A stretch of 64,000 nucleotides of DNA, taken from contig JNVV01000002.1 of NCBI GenBank assembly GCA_000733355.1, positions 2,747,007 to 2,811,006 on the forward strand, read 5' to 3'. The translations under genes and the position numbers were made by a program. The stretch's first letter is position 1. Each line of letters opens with the position of its first letter. The notes under the pieces were generated by a model. The model saw only the letters and a list, made by a program, of their open reading frames with translations. It had not been told where the DNA came from and ran no database searches. This stretch comes from Falciphora oryzae. Lineage: Eukaryota > Ascomycota > Sordariomycetes > Magnaporthales > Magnaporthaceae. Below are positions 43,624-53,214 of this stretch, piece after piece.

Positions 43624-44197
43624 CTACCCGAGTGTCCCGCACTTGTGACGGGCCAAGCATCCAACTAAAGAAGGGGGAGGGTTAGTACGTGCGTTGGCGT
43701 CGCTTCTGACGGTTCATTTCCGGATATCGGGCGCGAGCGGACGGGGTAGACTTACCGCAAGACAAGCCCAGGGTGAACCAGCTCGCGATCCAGCACGGCC
43801 CCTTGCACAGATCCCACCTGTCCGCGCACTCCCACTCGGTGAGACGTTTCTTCGGCTGCTCTTTCTCTTCCCTCAGCCGCTTTTCCTCGGGCGTCTCGGT
43901 CTTCACGGGCTTTTGAGTGACCGTGGAGAGAGTCGTCGGAGGACGGGAGGTGGCGGCCGTCGAGTTGACTCTGGCGCCGGGCCCGGCCGTGATTGCGCCC
44001 GTGGGGCCCGTGAGGCTGAGTGTGAGGTTGGTTTTGCTCGAGATCAGGGCGCGAGGAGCCGCCGTGGGCGATGTGGCGTTCGTCGATGTGATAGTGGCAA
44101 TCTGGGGCGCGTTGGCCTGGCTTAGGCTTGTCTGTTCCAGGGCGTCGACCATCGAGGTCGAGGCCAGGAAGATTGAAATAATCTTTGCGGTCCGCAT
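43624..44197 (-). CDS. Secreted Ser/Thr-rich protein with Cys-rich C-terminus (160 aa)
   Basis: Preferred model has two exons: 44197-43756 and 43664-43624 (483 nt, 160 aa); donor GTAAGT, branch GTACTAACC, acceptor CTTTAG. The N-terminus is a signal peptide (MRTAKIISIFLASTSMVDAL). Residues ~25-95 are Ser/Thr/Ala/Pro-rich, suited to O-glycosylation. A charged stretch (EEKRLREEKEQPKKRL) leads to a compact Cys domain: EWECADRWDLCKGPCW, then LSCVGCLARHKCG, six cysteines in all. If the intron is retained, the frame instead continues for 171 aa with a basic tail and loses two cysteines (SARARYPEMNRQKRRQRTY), so alternative splicing would change the terminus. I do not recognise the family. Confidence 0.72.
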
Positions 44198-44652
44198 TGC
44201 GTGCTATTGTTGATGGTTGTGTTCTGTCGTCTGCTTTTCTCGGGATGACAAGTCATTTGTTGTTATTGTAGATGGGTATGGATAGATATGAGGCCAGTCG
44301 TGGGTGTACGACTCGTCCTTTTTATTTATTATTGTAATGAACCAATCTCCGATATCCTACAATACATTGCTGGCCCTTAATTCGGAGTCTACAAGCTACA
44401 CTGTTATCGGCCCCTGGTTTCGGAGATGACCACCCTCGGCGTTTTGACCAAGGATAAAGATAGCGACAGTAGGAGAGCCTCGGAAAGTTAAGTCCGGTAT
44501 GAATATGCGCCCTTCCCGTGGGGACCAAGGCTTGATATTGCTTTGAGCCTATCTTTGTTCGGCTCTGAACCCTTTGTGTACGCAGAGCAAGAAAGCTACC
44601 TATTGCTATGGTGCTCTAAGAATTCCAACAATTTCCCAGCTCCTGTTCAGTC
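44198..44652. other. Intergenic, no gene recognised
   Basis: About 450 bases holding the promoter of the secreted protein (an A/T-rich ATAAATAAA stretch on the minus strand near 44318-44335) and the 3' flank of the Rieske/AIF gene. Confidence 0.6.
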
Positions 44653-46507
44653 TTACTCAGGTGCGCCCAGACTCATAACATCAAGGCCCTTCTCCAGCTG
44701 GCTCTTTTTGGGCATCTTGCCCAGCCTGAGAAGCTCCGCGCTCTGCACCATGACGGGATCGGCACCCATGGTTGCGACGGCCACGATATCGTCTCCCTTG
44801 GCATAATAGGCCGACCACTTGCCTTCGTCGAGGCTGCCCTGGATCACGAGGTCGTCCCAGCCGCTGGCCATGGTGTTGCCGCAGTAGCGCATCTGAGCAG
44901 AGAGCGCAGACCAGAAAATGGGTGTAAAGAATTCGGCCTTGAGGCTCGGGTCGACGATGTGTCGCGCCGCAGTCCGACCCGACTTTTGCGCCACGTTCCA
45001 ATGCTCAATCCTTACACCTTTTCCTCCAGCGGCGGGGCCGTGGTAAGGGAAGGTGGCGATGTCGCCAAGCGCGTACACGTCCTTGGCGCCCTTGACCGCA
45101 AACAGCTCGTCAACTTCGAGCGATCCATCCTGGAGCAGCTGAACGCCAGCGTTGCCCTTGAGGAACTCAGTCGCGGGTGCCACGCCTACGCCGAGAATCA
45201 CTACATCAGCAGGCAGCGAAGTACCGCCCTTGAGCAGGACCGAGCCGACGGTGGCTGGGTCCGACGCCGACGGCTCGGCCTTCTCGACACCGGCTGACAT
45301 GTAGAACTTGACGCCGTTCCGCTCCAGGCCCTTCTGGGCAGCAGCGCCAATCTTCTCGCCTAGAACGCGCTCCAGCGGTACCTTCTCCATGCCAACAACG
45401 GTAACGCTGTTTCCCTTGGCCGTCGCGTTGGCGACCTCCATACCGATGAAGGAGGATCCGATGATAACGATATTCTTTCCCTTGGGGCCGATGGCATCGA
45501 CGATCTTGCGGGCGTCGTGCACGGTACGTAGCGTGAAGATGTTGCCCAAGACCTTGAAGCCTGGAAGTGGCAGAGCGCGCGGCGCTCCACCAGGTGCAAG
45601 CACAAGCTTGCCATAGGGAAGCGTCTGACCGTTCTTGGTCGAGACGGTCTTGCCGGGAAAGTCGACGCCCGTGACCTCATCCTCCACGAACTCTACGCTG
45701 CCGGACCTGTACCACTCGAGATCGCGCAGCTGGAGCTTGGACAAGTCCGTTAGGAGGGCCTTGCTGAGCTTCGGCCGATCAATGGGAAGGTATCCCTCCT
45801 TGGAAACGACGGTGACTGGTCCCTGGTAGCCCTGCTCCCGCAGCTCCTCGACGAGGCCGACGGCACCAGAACCGCCGCCGACAACGAGCACTCTGTCCAA
45901 GTCCTGCTTGACGCTGGCGCATTGGAACTTGGGCTTCCGGCGGCCGCCCTTGATAGTGGCCTCTTCTCCGGTCACATAAACGGCACCGTCCCTCTCGACA
46001 ACCTTGAACGTGGGCAGCGAGTCGAGGGCTGGCGCGTCCTCGACGTCGCCCGTCTTGGCGTTGAAGCAGGCACCGTGCCAAGGGCAGGTGAGGCGGCCAT
46101 CTGCCGTTAGAACACCCTTGACCAGCGGCGCACCATAGTCTGTTGAGAAGTGGGAGTCAATCAAGCTGTCCTTGTCCTTGGCGTGCTGCCAGGAGAGCAT
46201 GGAGGCTGGAGAATCACGCACGGGTGCACTTGGGTCCAATGGCCTGAACTTTGCCTCCCGCGTTAACCAGCAGGACCTTCGCGTCGGGGAGGCCCTCGAC
46301 TTCAGCCTCCTGCTTCTCGCCCGGCTTAAGGTCCAGCGATGTGACCGATTTGAGCTTGTATTCCTGCGACATTGTCCGAGCTGGGATGCGGCTGATGGGG
46401 GAGGATGACGCCACGACAAACGTTGGTTTGGCGAAGAAGATAGACTGAGTAGTTCGTGGGCGTAAACGAGCCTGTCGAGCAGCAGAGAAGACCGACACAA
46501 AGCTCAT
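44653..46507 (-). CDS. AIF-type NAD(P)H oxidoreductase with N-terminal Rieske domain (AIFM3/NFRL-like)
   Basis: Two exons: 46507-46222 and 46139-44653 (1773 nt, 590 aa); donor GTGCGT, acceptor CTCAACAG. The first ~45 residues are Arg/Ser-rich and lack acids (MSFVSVFSAARQARLRPRT), a likely mitochondrial presequence. An internal Met (46372, MSQEYKLKS) could give a cytosolic form. A Rieske [2Fe-2S] domain follows with ligands KCTHYGAPL, whose His is created by the splice junction, and CPWHGACF. Then comes a pyridine-nucleotide-disulfide oxidoreductase fold: FAD motif VLVVGGGSGAVGLVEEL, LVLAPGGAPRALP, NAD motif IVIIGSSFIGMEVANATAK, and the C-terminal FAD site DVYALGDIATFP. The domain order matches AIFM3/NFRL-type proteins, with electrons moving from NAD(P)H through FAD and Fe-S; the physiological acceptor is unknown. 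Confidence 0.92.
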
Positions 46508-47256
46508 GTCATGAGGAGGAAGGCGGTTTTGGTGATATTAAGAGACACCGACTGGGGGGATTCTCGAGTGGAGGTGGCGAGACAGCCAGAATGCGGAGAA
46601 CAGGAGGGAGACAGCGAGTCAAACGCAATTCGTCGCCAGCAAATTATCGTACGGGCAATGGCTGGGGAAACTGCCCGGGGCGCGCGGGGTTACGACGTCT
46701 TGGGCAAGAGGCACGAAGGAAGTATACCAGACGCTAGTGGCAGGGGCGCAGTAAGCTCGGCAAGTGTGGGGTTCTGGGCGAGCTGGGAGCTGCGAATTGG
46801 TCATGCCCAACAAATGCGAGCTCCCTGAGTGGCCGGGACCTGGAGCTTGAATGCTGCAGAACAATGACGTCTTTGTGATCCTCGGACCATCTCATGCACC
46901 ATGCACGAGCATCCGTGTTTGGCATCGTGTTCAGTGCTCCAGCGGCTACATCAGGCGAGATGGTTGAGAGTCTCGGACTAAAACCATGTCTCCGAGAGCG
47001 CGGCTGTTTAATCGATCGATCTATCGGTTGTCTCCTTCAACTGATCGCACCGAGATCGTCACTGCACTATGTTGACATCCACAGCTGACCTTGAGCCACC
47101 AGAGCAATCAGGGGATCTGAGTCAGGGCCTTGCAGCTGTCGGCAACAGGGGCCGTGAGAGGCTCCCAAACGGGAAAACAATTCCAACCTCAATCAAACTT
47201 CTATGGCAAGTCTATCACAGCGTCAGCTGTCTCGTAGGCTTCCAACTGCCCTCCCA
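46508..47256. other. Intergenic, no gene recognised
   Basis: About 750 bases between the promoter of the Rieske/AIF gene and the 3' end of the OYE-like gene, both minus strand. No coding support. Confidence 0.6.
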
Positions 47257-48844
47257 TCATGAAAAGCTCCCTTCGCAGCCAAATCTGATGGGCCCGCCGT
47301 GTGGCTTGCTAAAGAAAGCCGCAAGATCCTCCTGGAACGTGGCCACATCGTCCGGGTTGCTGAGGTCGAAGGGCTCGTCCCTGTCGCCGATTTGCATCAT
47401 CTGTGACTCAGAAGCGAAGAGGCCAAGTCCAGTGTCGTTATCGAACGGCGCGATCGGCCGGACCGCGCCCGTCACGCGGCCCTCCAGGATATCGGCGGCC
47501 AGGTGCGGCTCCTGTGTCGAAGGCCGTCCGATGCCCACACCGTCGACGAGGCCCAGCGCCTCCACCATGCGCGGCACCGTACGGAGCCCGCCCGTTATGT
47601 AGACCTTTGTGCGCCGCTTTTCTGCCGGCCCTAGCGCCGGCACAATCAGCTCGGCGAACTCGAGAAAGAAGGCCTCGCGTTTCCGCGTGCTCTCCTTGGT
47701 CCAGGACAGCGCCATCTTCTCGTACGTGCCGCCGCTTAATTCCACGAAGTCGAGCCCGACCTCGTCCTGCAGGATCCCACACAACTCAGCCGCTTCCTGG
47801 GGAGCGAAGCCGCCCTCCTGGAACTCGACGCTATTGAGCTTGGCGCCCAGGATAAAGCCCGCTGACGTGCGGCGCCGCGCTTCCCGTGCCGCCTCTACCA
47901 GAATCCGCGCCCGGTTTGCCACGGGCCCGCCGTACTCGTCCGTCCGCCGGTTCGTCGTTTTGGACAGGAACTGCGCCAGCAGATAGCCATGCGCCCCGTG
48001 CAGCTGCATCCCGTCGAACCCGGCCCGTTCGAGGTACTGCGCCGCATGGCCGAACGAGGCTATTATGCGGGCGATATCGGCATTTGTTGCGGCGCGCGGC
48101 TTCCCGAACGTGGTGCCCATTGTCGGTTCTATTGGCGTCATGTTTCCCGAGTTGACATTCAGTAAAATTTCCGTTCCGACCCACCCTCTTTGCGCATCCA
48201 GATCTCCAATGCCCATTCGTTGGGGGAACCAGGGAAACACCGGTAACGACGAGGGGAGGGAGGGAAAAAGGGGCTGTGGTGTAATCGCCAAAGACCCTTA
48301 CCCAATTGAACGTCTGATGCTGAAATGGGATTCGGCTGATGCTCTGCCCTCGCCTGGCGGCCTGGGTGATTCATTTGCGCAACGATGAGGGAGCCGTTGG
48401 CCTTGCTGGCCGAAGCAAGGCGTCTGAACGCCTCGAAGCGCTCGCCGGCAAAGGGCGACTCGAGGGTAATGGCGCCGTTCGCATGCCCGATGGGGTGGTC
48501 CAGCTCAATGCTAAAGTTGCCCGTTATGATCATGCCCCAGTTGCTTTCCCGCTCTCCCCAGCTAGCGCTCGGAGGAGTTAACCTCGTGTTAGCCTTGTTC
48601 AAGTTTCGACATCCGTATTGGAAGAGTGATACTTTACGTACCGGCGGTACAGCTCAATTAACTGCCCGGTAGGAATACCGGCTGACTGTATGTCGCCATC
48701 GCTCCAGCTCGCCAGCTTTTCAGTCATGGCAGCCTTCATAAGTCGGTTCTTGGCCGTCCTTCCGGAGAAATGGAAGCTCAGGGGCCGACCGAGGGTGCTG
48801 GAATCCGCCGGCCCGGAGGCTTCGTAGCGGTTCATGGGAGACAT
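47257..48844 (-). CDS. NADH:flavin oxidoreductase / old yellow enzyme-like
   Basis: Three exons: 48844-48642, 48561-48302 and 48203 (or 48185) to 47257; 469 or 463 aa. FMN-dependent TIM-barrel reductase of the OYE superfamily, usually cytosolic, reducing activated C=C bonds. Exon 1 has RTAKNRLMKAAMTEKLASW; exon 2 NWGMIITGNFSIELDH and IVAQMNHPGRQ; exon 3 GFDGMQLHGAHGYLLAQFLS, NRRTDEYGG, FVELSGGTYE, VYITGGLRT and the FMN-phosphate region DGVGIGRPS. Donors are GTACGT and GTAAGG. For intron 2 two in-phase acceptors exist (GGAG, GAGAG) and I cannot choose between them. The frame is open to an ATG at 48913, but a TATAAG at 48949-48944 would place the transcription start near it, and family alignment starts at MSPMNRYEAS, so 48844 is preferred. 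Confidence 0.87.
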
Positions 48845-48943
48845 ACAGGATGGCTTCGGGCAAGAACATGAAGAATCTATTCGCTGTTGAATTGGTCGTT
48901 CAGAAGATGTCATAGAGCGGCTATAGCAGCAACCCGGCGTCTA

Positions 48944-48949
48944 CTTATA
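48944..48949 (-). promoter_or_regulatory. Candidate TATA box of the OYE-like gene
   Basis: On the minus strand the sequence reads GATTTATAAGTAG about 100 nt upstream of the ATG at 48844. The expected transcription start (about 48915-48920) argues against the upstream in-frame ATG at 48913. Confidence 0.5.
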
Positions 48950-49303
48950 AATCTGCCCCGCGTCCTCCACCCGCCCGTGTGGTGCTTCTTGGCCTCATCC
49001 ACGCAGATCTGTACCCACATCGCATCACCCGCCGTGCGAAATCCTTCCCCTCACTGTGTATATGGGCTTGAATTGATCCGTGGAGACGGCTACCGTACCC
49101 GTTGAGACTACTGGCATGTCAAAGATCTCTTGGGGTTGCAAAGCATCAACCTGGGCTCGAGTAAGAGAACATTTGGGAGGTGTGGTATTAAGAATTAGAT
49201 TACTATCTCGCCGACATTCTTTTCGAAGCGAGGTCCTCGGATTCAGGCACCCCAGAGTGGCCGGTCTCGTTGGCAAGCGTGCCCGGTGCATGCTGTGATT
49301 GGC
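48950..49303. other. Intergenic, no gene recognised
   Basis: About 350 bases between the OYE-like gene promoter and the 3' end of the PTH11-type gene. No coding support. Confidence 0.6.
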
Positions 49304-50743
49304 TCACCAACACCTCGCCGGTTCCGACAGCGTCCGGCACAGTTCTATCTGCTCTCCCTCAGCATCCCTCTCAGCCCAACATGCCTTCCTAATCCTGCCA
49401 GGATCCGATCTTCGCAGGGAAATGAGCGGCGGCCGGCGGTGGCGTCCCGAACCTCCTCCGCAGGATGCCATCTCCTCCGATATCCTCTCAAGAGACGCCA
49501 CATACGCATGCTTCGGCCGCGTGGGGAGTCGTCCTGGGCTTTCGACGTGTGTGACACCCCCGCCACTGTTCGAGGGCCCGGCAGCGCGGGAGGACCCGGC
49601 CTCGAGGCCTTCGCCGTGGGCGCGCGTGCGGCTTGCCCGGATCCGCTCGGTGATTTCGATGCAGAGGGCGCGGAGGACGGGGACCGAGGCTGCCACTATG
49701 GTAACCGATACCTCGATCTGGGTCCACATCACCTCGTCCGCGACCGAATCTTTTCCCCATGGGGATGAAACATGTCAGCGCCACAGTACCTACCACTGGA
49801 CCGCCCTCTTGAACTCCTGGGAGTGGCGCATACAGAAAAAGTCTTGCCTGTCCACGAGCTTGAACGCCATGATCCTGACGATTGCCGTGATGCCGGAGCT
49901 AAGTAGTCATATTTGTGTTAGCTAAAACCCTTGTCTACTGGATGTCTATTGGTGGACAGGAGGGAACTCACAAGATCGACAGGCTCATGCACAGCGCCAC
50001 CGTCACCTTCTCTTTCAGCCCCATGCCGTGGAGGCTCATAATTATGAGCCAGGGCATGACGGCGAGTACAAATTGGCCAAAAACCAGATAGCTAGCCCCG
50101 ACCAGGTACACCAGCTCGACGGATTCTGCGGACAGACAGTTGCCTTTGAGTTCTGGCCGCCACGCCTTGGTCGTGGGGTTGCACTGGATCCAGAAGAGGG
50201 CGGCGATAAAGTACATATACAGGTTGAGGGAGACTGTGACGGACCACAGCACCGACCTCTTGAGGCCGCGGGTGAGCCGCACGAGAGTGAGCGAAAACGA
50301 GGTCTGGCTCCACACGGCTGCGAGGCTGCTGAAGGTCTCGGCGATGCCAATTTTGAGGACGATTGCTGGAGCATCGTCCTTTGACACCTCAGTGACGTGT
50401 CTGCCGAGGCCGAGGGTGGTGTTGTAGGCATGGACGATAGTGCTTGCCATCAAGCAGCCCTGAGGAAAGATGGCACCTGTCAGACCCAGACACACTTTTC
50501 ATTTCTGGCGAGGGCATCGCGGTCCTGTTGGCCTCGTCTCCCACCTACCCAGGACGCTATCAGCACATGGTCGTCCCACCACAGCCTTTTCGTCCGCGCA
50601 AACTTTGAACATATGCGAAGTCCCAGTGCGATAGATGCGAGAGTGAACATGGCCCAGTTCACGGCGTTGATCTTGGCCCCGCTGGCCTCCATCCTCAGGA
50701 TATCGTGTACCCATGTGAAGTGGCTGGTGTCTCCATCTCCCAT
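49304..50743 (-). CDS. PTH11/SAT4-type seven-transmembrane rhodopsin-domain protein
   Basis: Four exons: 50743-50549, 50459-49972, 49898-49834, 49749-49304 (1194 nt, 397 aa). Introns: GTAGGT/CCTCAG, GTGAGT/ACTTAG, GTATGC/AAAAG; phases close. Seven hydrophobic segments can be read: NAVNWAMFTLASIALGLRI, DDHVLIASWVGCLMAST, IGIAETFSSLAAVWSQTSFS, SVTVSLNLYMYFIAALFW, YLVGASYLVFGQFVLAV, VALCMSLSIFSGITAIVRI and WTQIEVSVTIVAASVPVLRA. This is the topology of the fungal rhodopsin (SAT4/PTH11-like) family of plasma-membrane proteins, some of them surface-sensing receptors. The family hallmarks LWWDD after TM1, the long extracellular loop with paired Cys (FWIQCNP, LKGNCLSAE) and WTQIEVSVTI are present. 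No CFEM domain precedes it. The cytoplasmic tail is ~110 residues and basic. Ligand and role unknown. Confidence 0.87.
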
Positions 50744-53214
50744 CTCTTATATGGCCCGCGTCCCTGCCTCCGCCTTGGCGCAGAGAGTAGGCCGCCGGTC
50801 TGGTCGGGGGTTCAATCGACACGAGCTCAATGCCGGCTCCTGGTTGGCAGGGTGCGGAGCGGTATCCTCAAAGATGCTGATGATGTCCGGGCCGGGAAAA
50901 ATCCTGGCCACGCGACCGATATTGCGGGCATCTTCCACCGGAGGAAGTAGGGAGCTGGGCCTTGTTGTTCTGGAGCGCCGTCCTCGACCCTTTCTTTCTA
51001 AGGAGTGGCGGCAGGCATTCCGCGGGATGGTGTATCGAAGAGACAGCGACCACCCCTCTCCATTCGGCCGGGGTGTCAGAATGGCCCAGACTGTCAGTTA
51101 TATATTGCGGCCGATGACCGCGATCCCCTCTCATCCGTTCCCATGGCCGCCTGGGATTCGTCACACCCACCTCGGGATGTGTGCTTGATGCCGTGACATC
51201 TCGCCTGCGGCATCGCCATTGGCCATCCATAAAAATCAGAGTTCGCCTGTCTAGATGCACCGCCGGAGCACGCACCTGCCAGCCTGCCTGCGATAGAACC
51301 AGGCCGCAGCAGGGATCCGATCTTGTTGGGACCATCGCCGACACCTTGTTTGAATTTTGTTTTGGGTTTGCCAAAATAGTCCAGATCTCAAGAGCGGAAC
51401 AAGATCCGCACCGGCGAAAATCGAGCTACTGCGGGGTGAATGCTTTGATCGAAACCTTGAGGTCATCGGATGGCCACATATGTATGCTAATTTGGCGTCG
51501 CCAGAGGCATCATTTCCCGCATCAGAGAACCGTGGCGGCTGTCATCACGAACCCAAGAGTATCACAGTTCAGACCAAGGGTCAATGCTCTGTGCGGCTAC
51601 CGCAATGAGGATGTGGCAGCATATATAAGGGAGACGCTTGATTCCATCAGCCTCCTTGGCGGGCCCTGTCCCCGCGCCGGCTGTGGCGACGCCGTGTATT
51701 GATCATGTCCGAAGCGGGGATTCGCCTCGACTAAACTCACTCAGCCGTCCGACACCTGTTCGCGGCAGTGGCAACAACTGTGTGTCGTGATCGTCGGGAC
51801 GTGGTGGCCTGGCGGTATTTTCTGGGAGCCAGCGTCTGCCGAAACCGAGGCTGAAGGAGATTGATCGATATGCACGGCGCGCAGGGAGATCTCAGGGGCT
51901 CAGGTACTCTCCTGTTCTAGTTGAGACCAGCCAGATGATCAATTGCTGCACATGCACGGCACAGACCAACGTGCGCCAGTCTGTGGGTATCTTGAGTGCC
52001 AAGACGACCCATTTCGTCGGGGCTGCGTTCCCATTGCCAACACTGATTGGCGTGGGAATTTCCCGACTGCAGATATTGGGTCGTGCGTGACAGTATCCCA
52101 TGTCAAGCTGTGTCCAGCTTGACTCTTTGCGCCGCGCTGAGATAAGGAGGTGGCCGCTGTGTGACGGTCAGAGACCGCTCCGACTCTCGCTCAATGCTTC
52201 TAGTGTCTTGGGAAGAAGGTGCACACTGCTTGTTTGGTCCTAGCCTAGGTAGGTAGCCGGCCAGACTCCATGTCCCCGCGAATTTCAAAGTTTTGAAGTA
52301 CCTCGTTGGCGCGTAGGCGGTGGTTCCTGCATGTCATGATGACTGCGATCTCAGTCAGTCGCGCGCAGAGTCGAAAGAAGCAAGTAAGAAACGAAATGAG
52401 GAAATGCACCACCGCAAAGAGGAAAGCAAATGGCTGGTGGAGGGGCCGTGGATTTGGGCCGCTTTCGTCATAGGGCAGGGGTGGAGTGGCTGGACTGTGC
52501 CTGGCGCGCCCCTGGCAGCCCTCCTTTGACAGGCGGAGCTCTGGCCAGGCACGCCCAGGATGAACCCAGCATAAAAACAACCAGCTCGTGGTGTTTATCG
52601 AGAGGTTCCACTTGTGAAATGAAGACGCGATGAACGACTCCCCACTCCTCCTCGTTTGTGCAGATAGATATCCAATATCCCCCTCATCCTCCTTGCGCCT
52701 TTTACCCACACGCCAACATTTTTTTCTTCCCCTTTTATTCTTCTCCTTTGGCCGATAGTCTTGGGGCGTCTCTCCAGATACAACCGCGTAAGGGCGCCCG
52801 CCGACAATGCGTGGTCGCTACGGCTGCGGTGGCGCACACCACGGGTGGACCGACTAGGTTCAACTGCGATCAACAAGGGAGGAGTCCGCCGCCCGCCACT
52901 CTGCACGAGTCGACACACCGCGACAGGAACCCGACCCCGACCGTTGTGCAAAACCTGCACTAAGTCTCGAACCGGCACGCGCCCGCCTCTGGTTCACTCC
53001 CTCCGAATTGTCCGCACATGCAGCGTCCTCTCGCCGGTCACCGTCGCTTTCTCCGCGAGCATGCTGCCCATTGCCCTTCGGCGCGCGCTGTGTGTATCTT
53101 CGAGACGGAGGCATCGACCCTAGTCCGGCTAAGCTAGGACTCGAGGGCCTGCCTAGCTTGCAACACTGCCCCGAACGCCCCTTGCCGGGCGGCCTCGCCC
53201 CCCCGGCCGACACC
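50744..53214. other. Long intergenic region between PTH11-type and coiled-coil genes
   Basis: About 2.5 kb with no convincing gene. A TATATAAGG occurs at 51622-51630 but no credible ORF follows; the 173-codon frame at 51181-51702 shows no domain. The last ~550 bases (52.65-53.2 kb) are C/T- then GC-rich and look like the promoter and long 5' UTR of the coiled-coil gene. Confidence 0.55.

Noticed and set aside
51181..51702. 173-codon frame near a TATATAAGG box
   Set aside because: No recognisable domain, and the TATA-like sequence lies near its 3' end rather than upstream.
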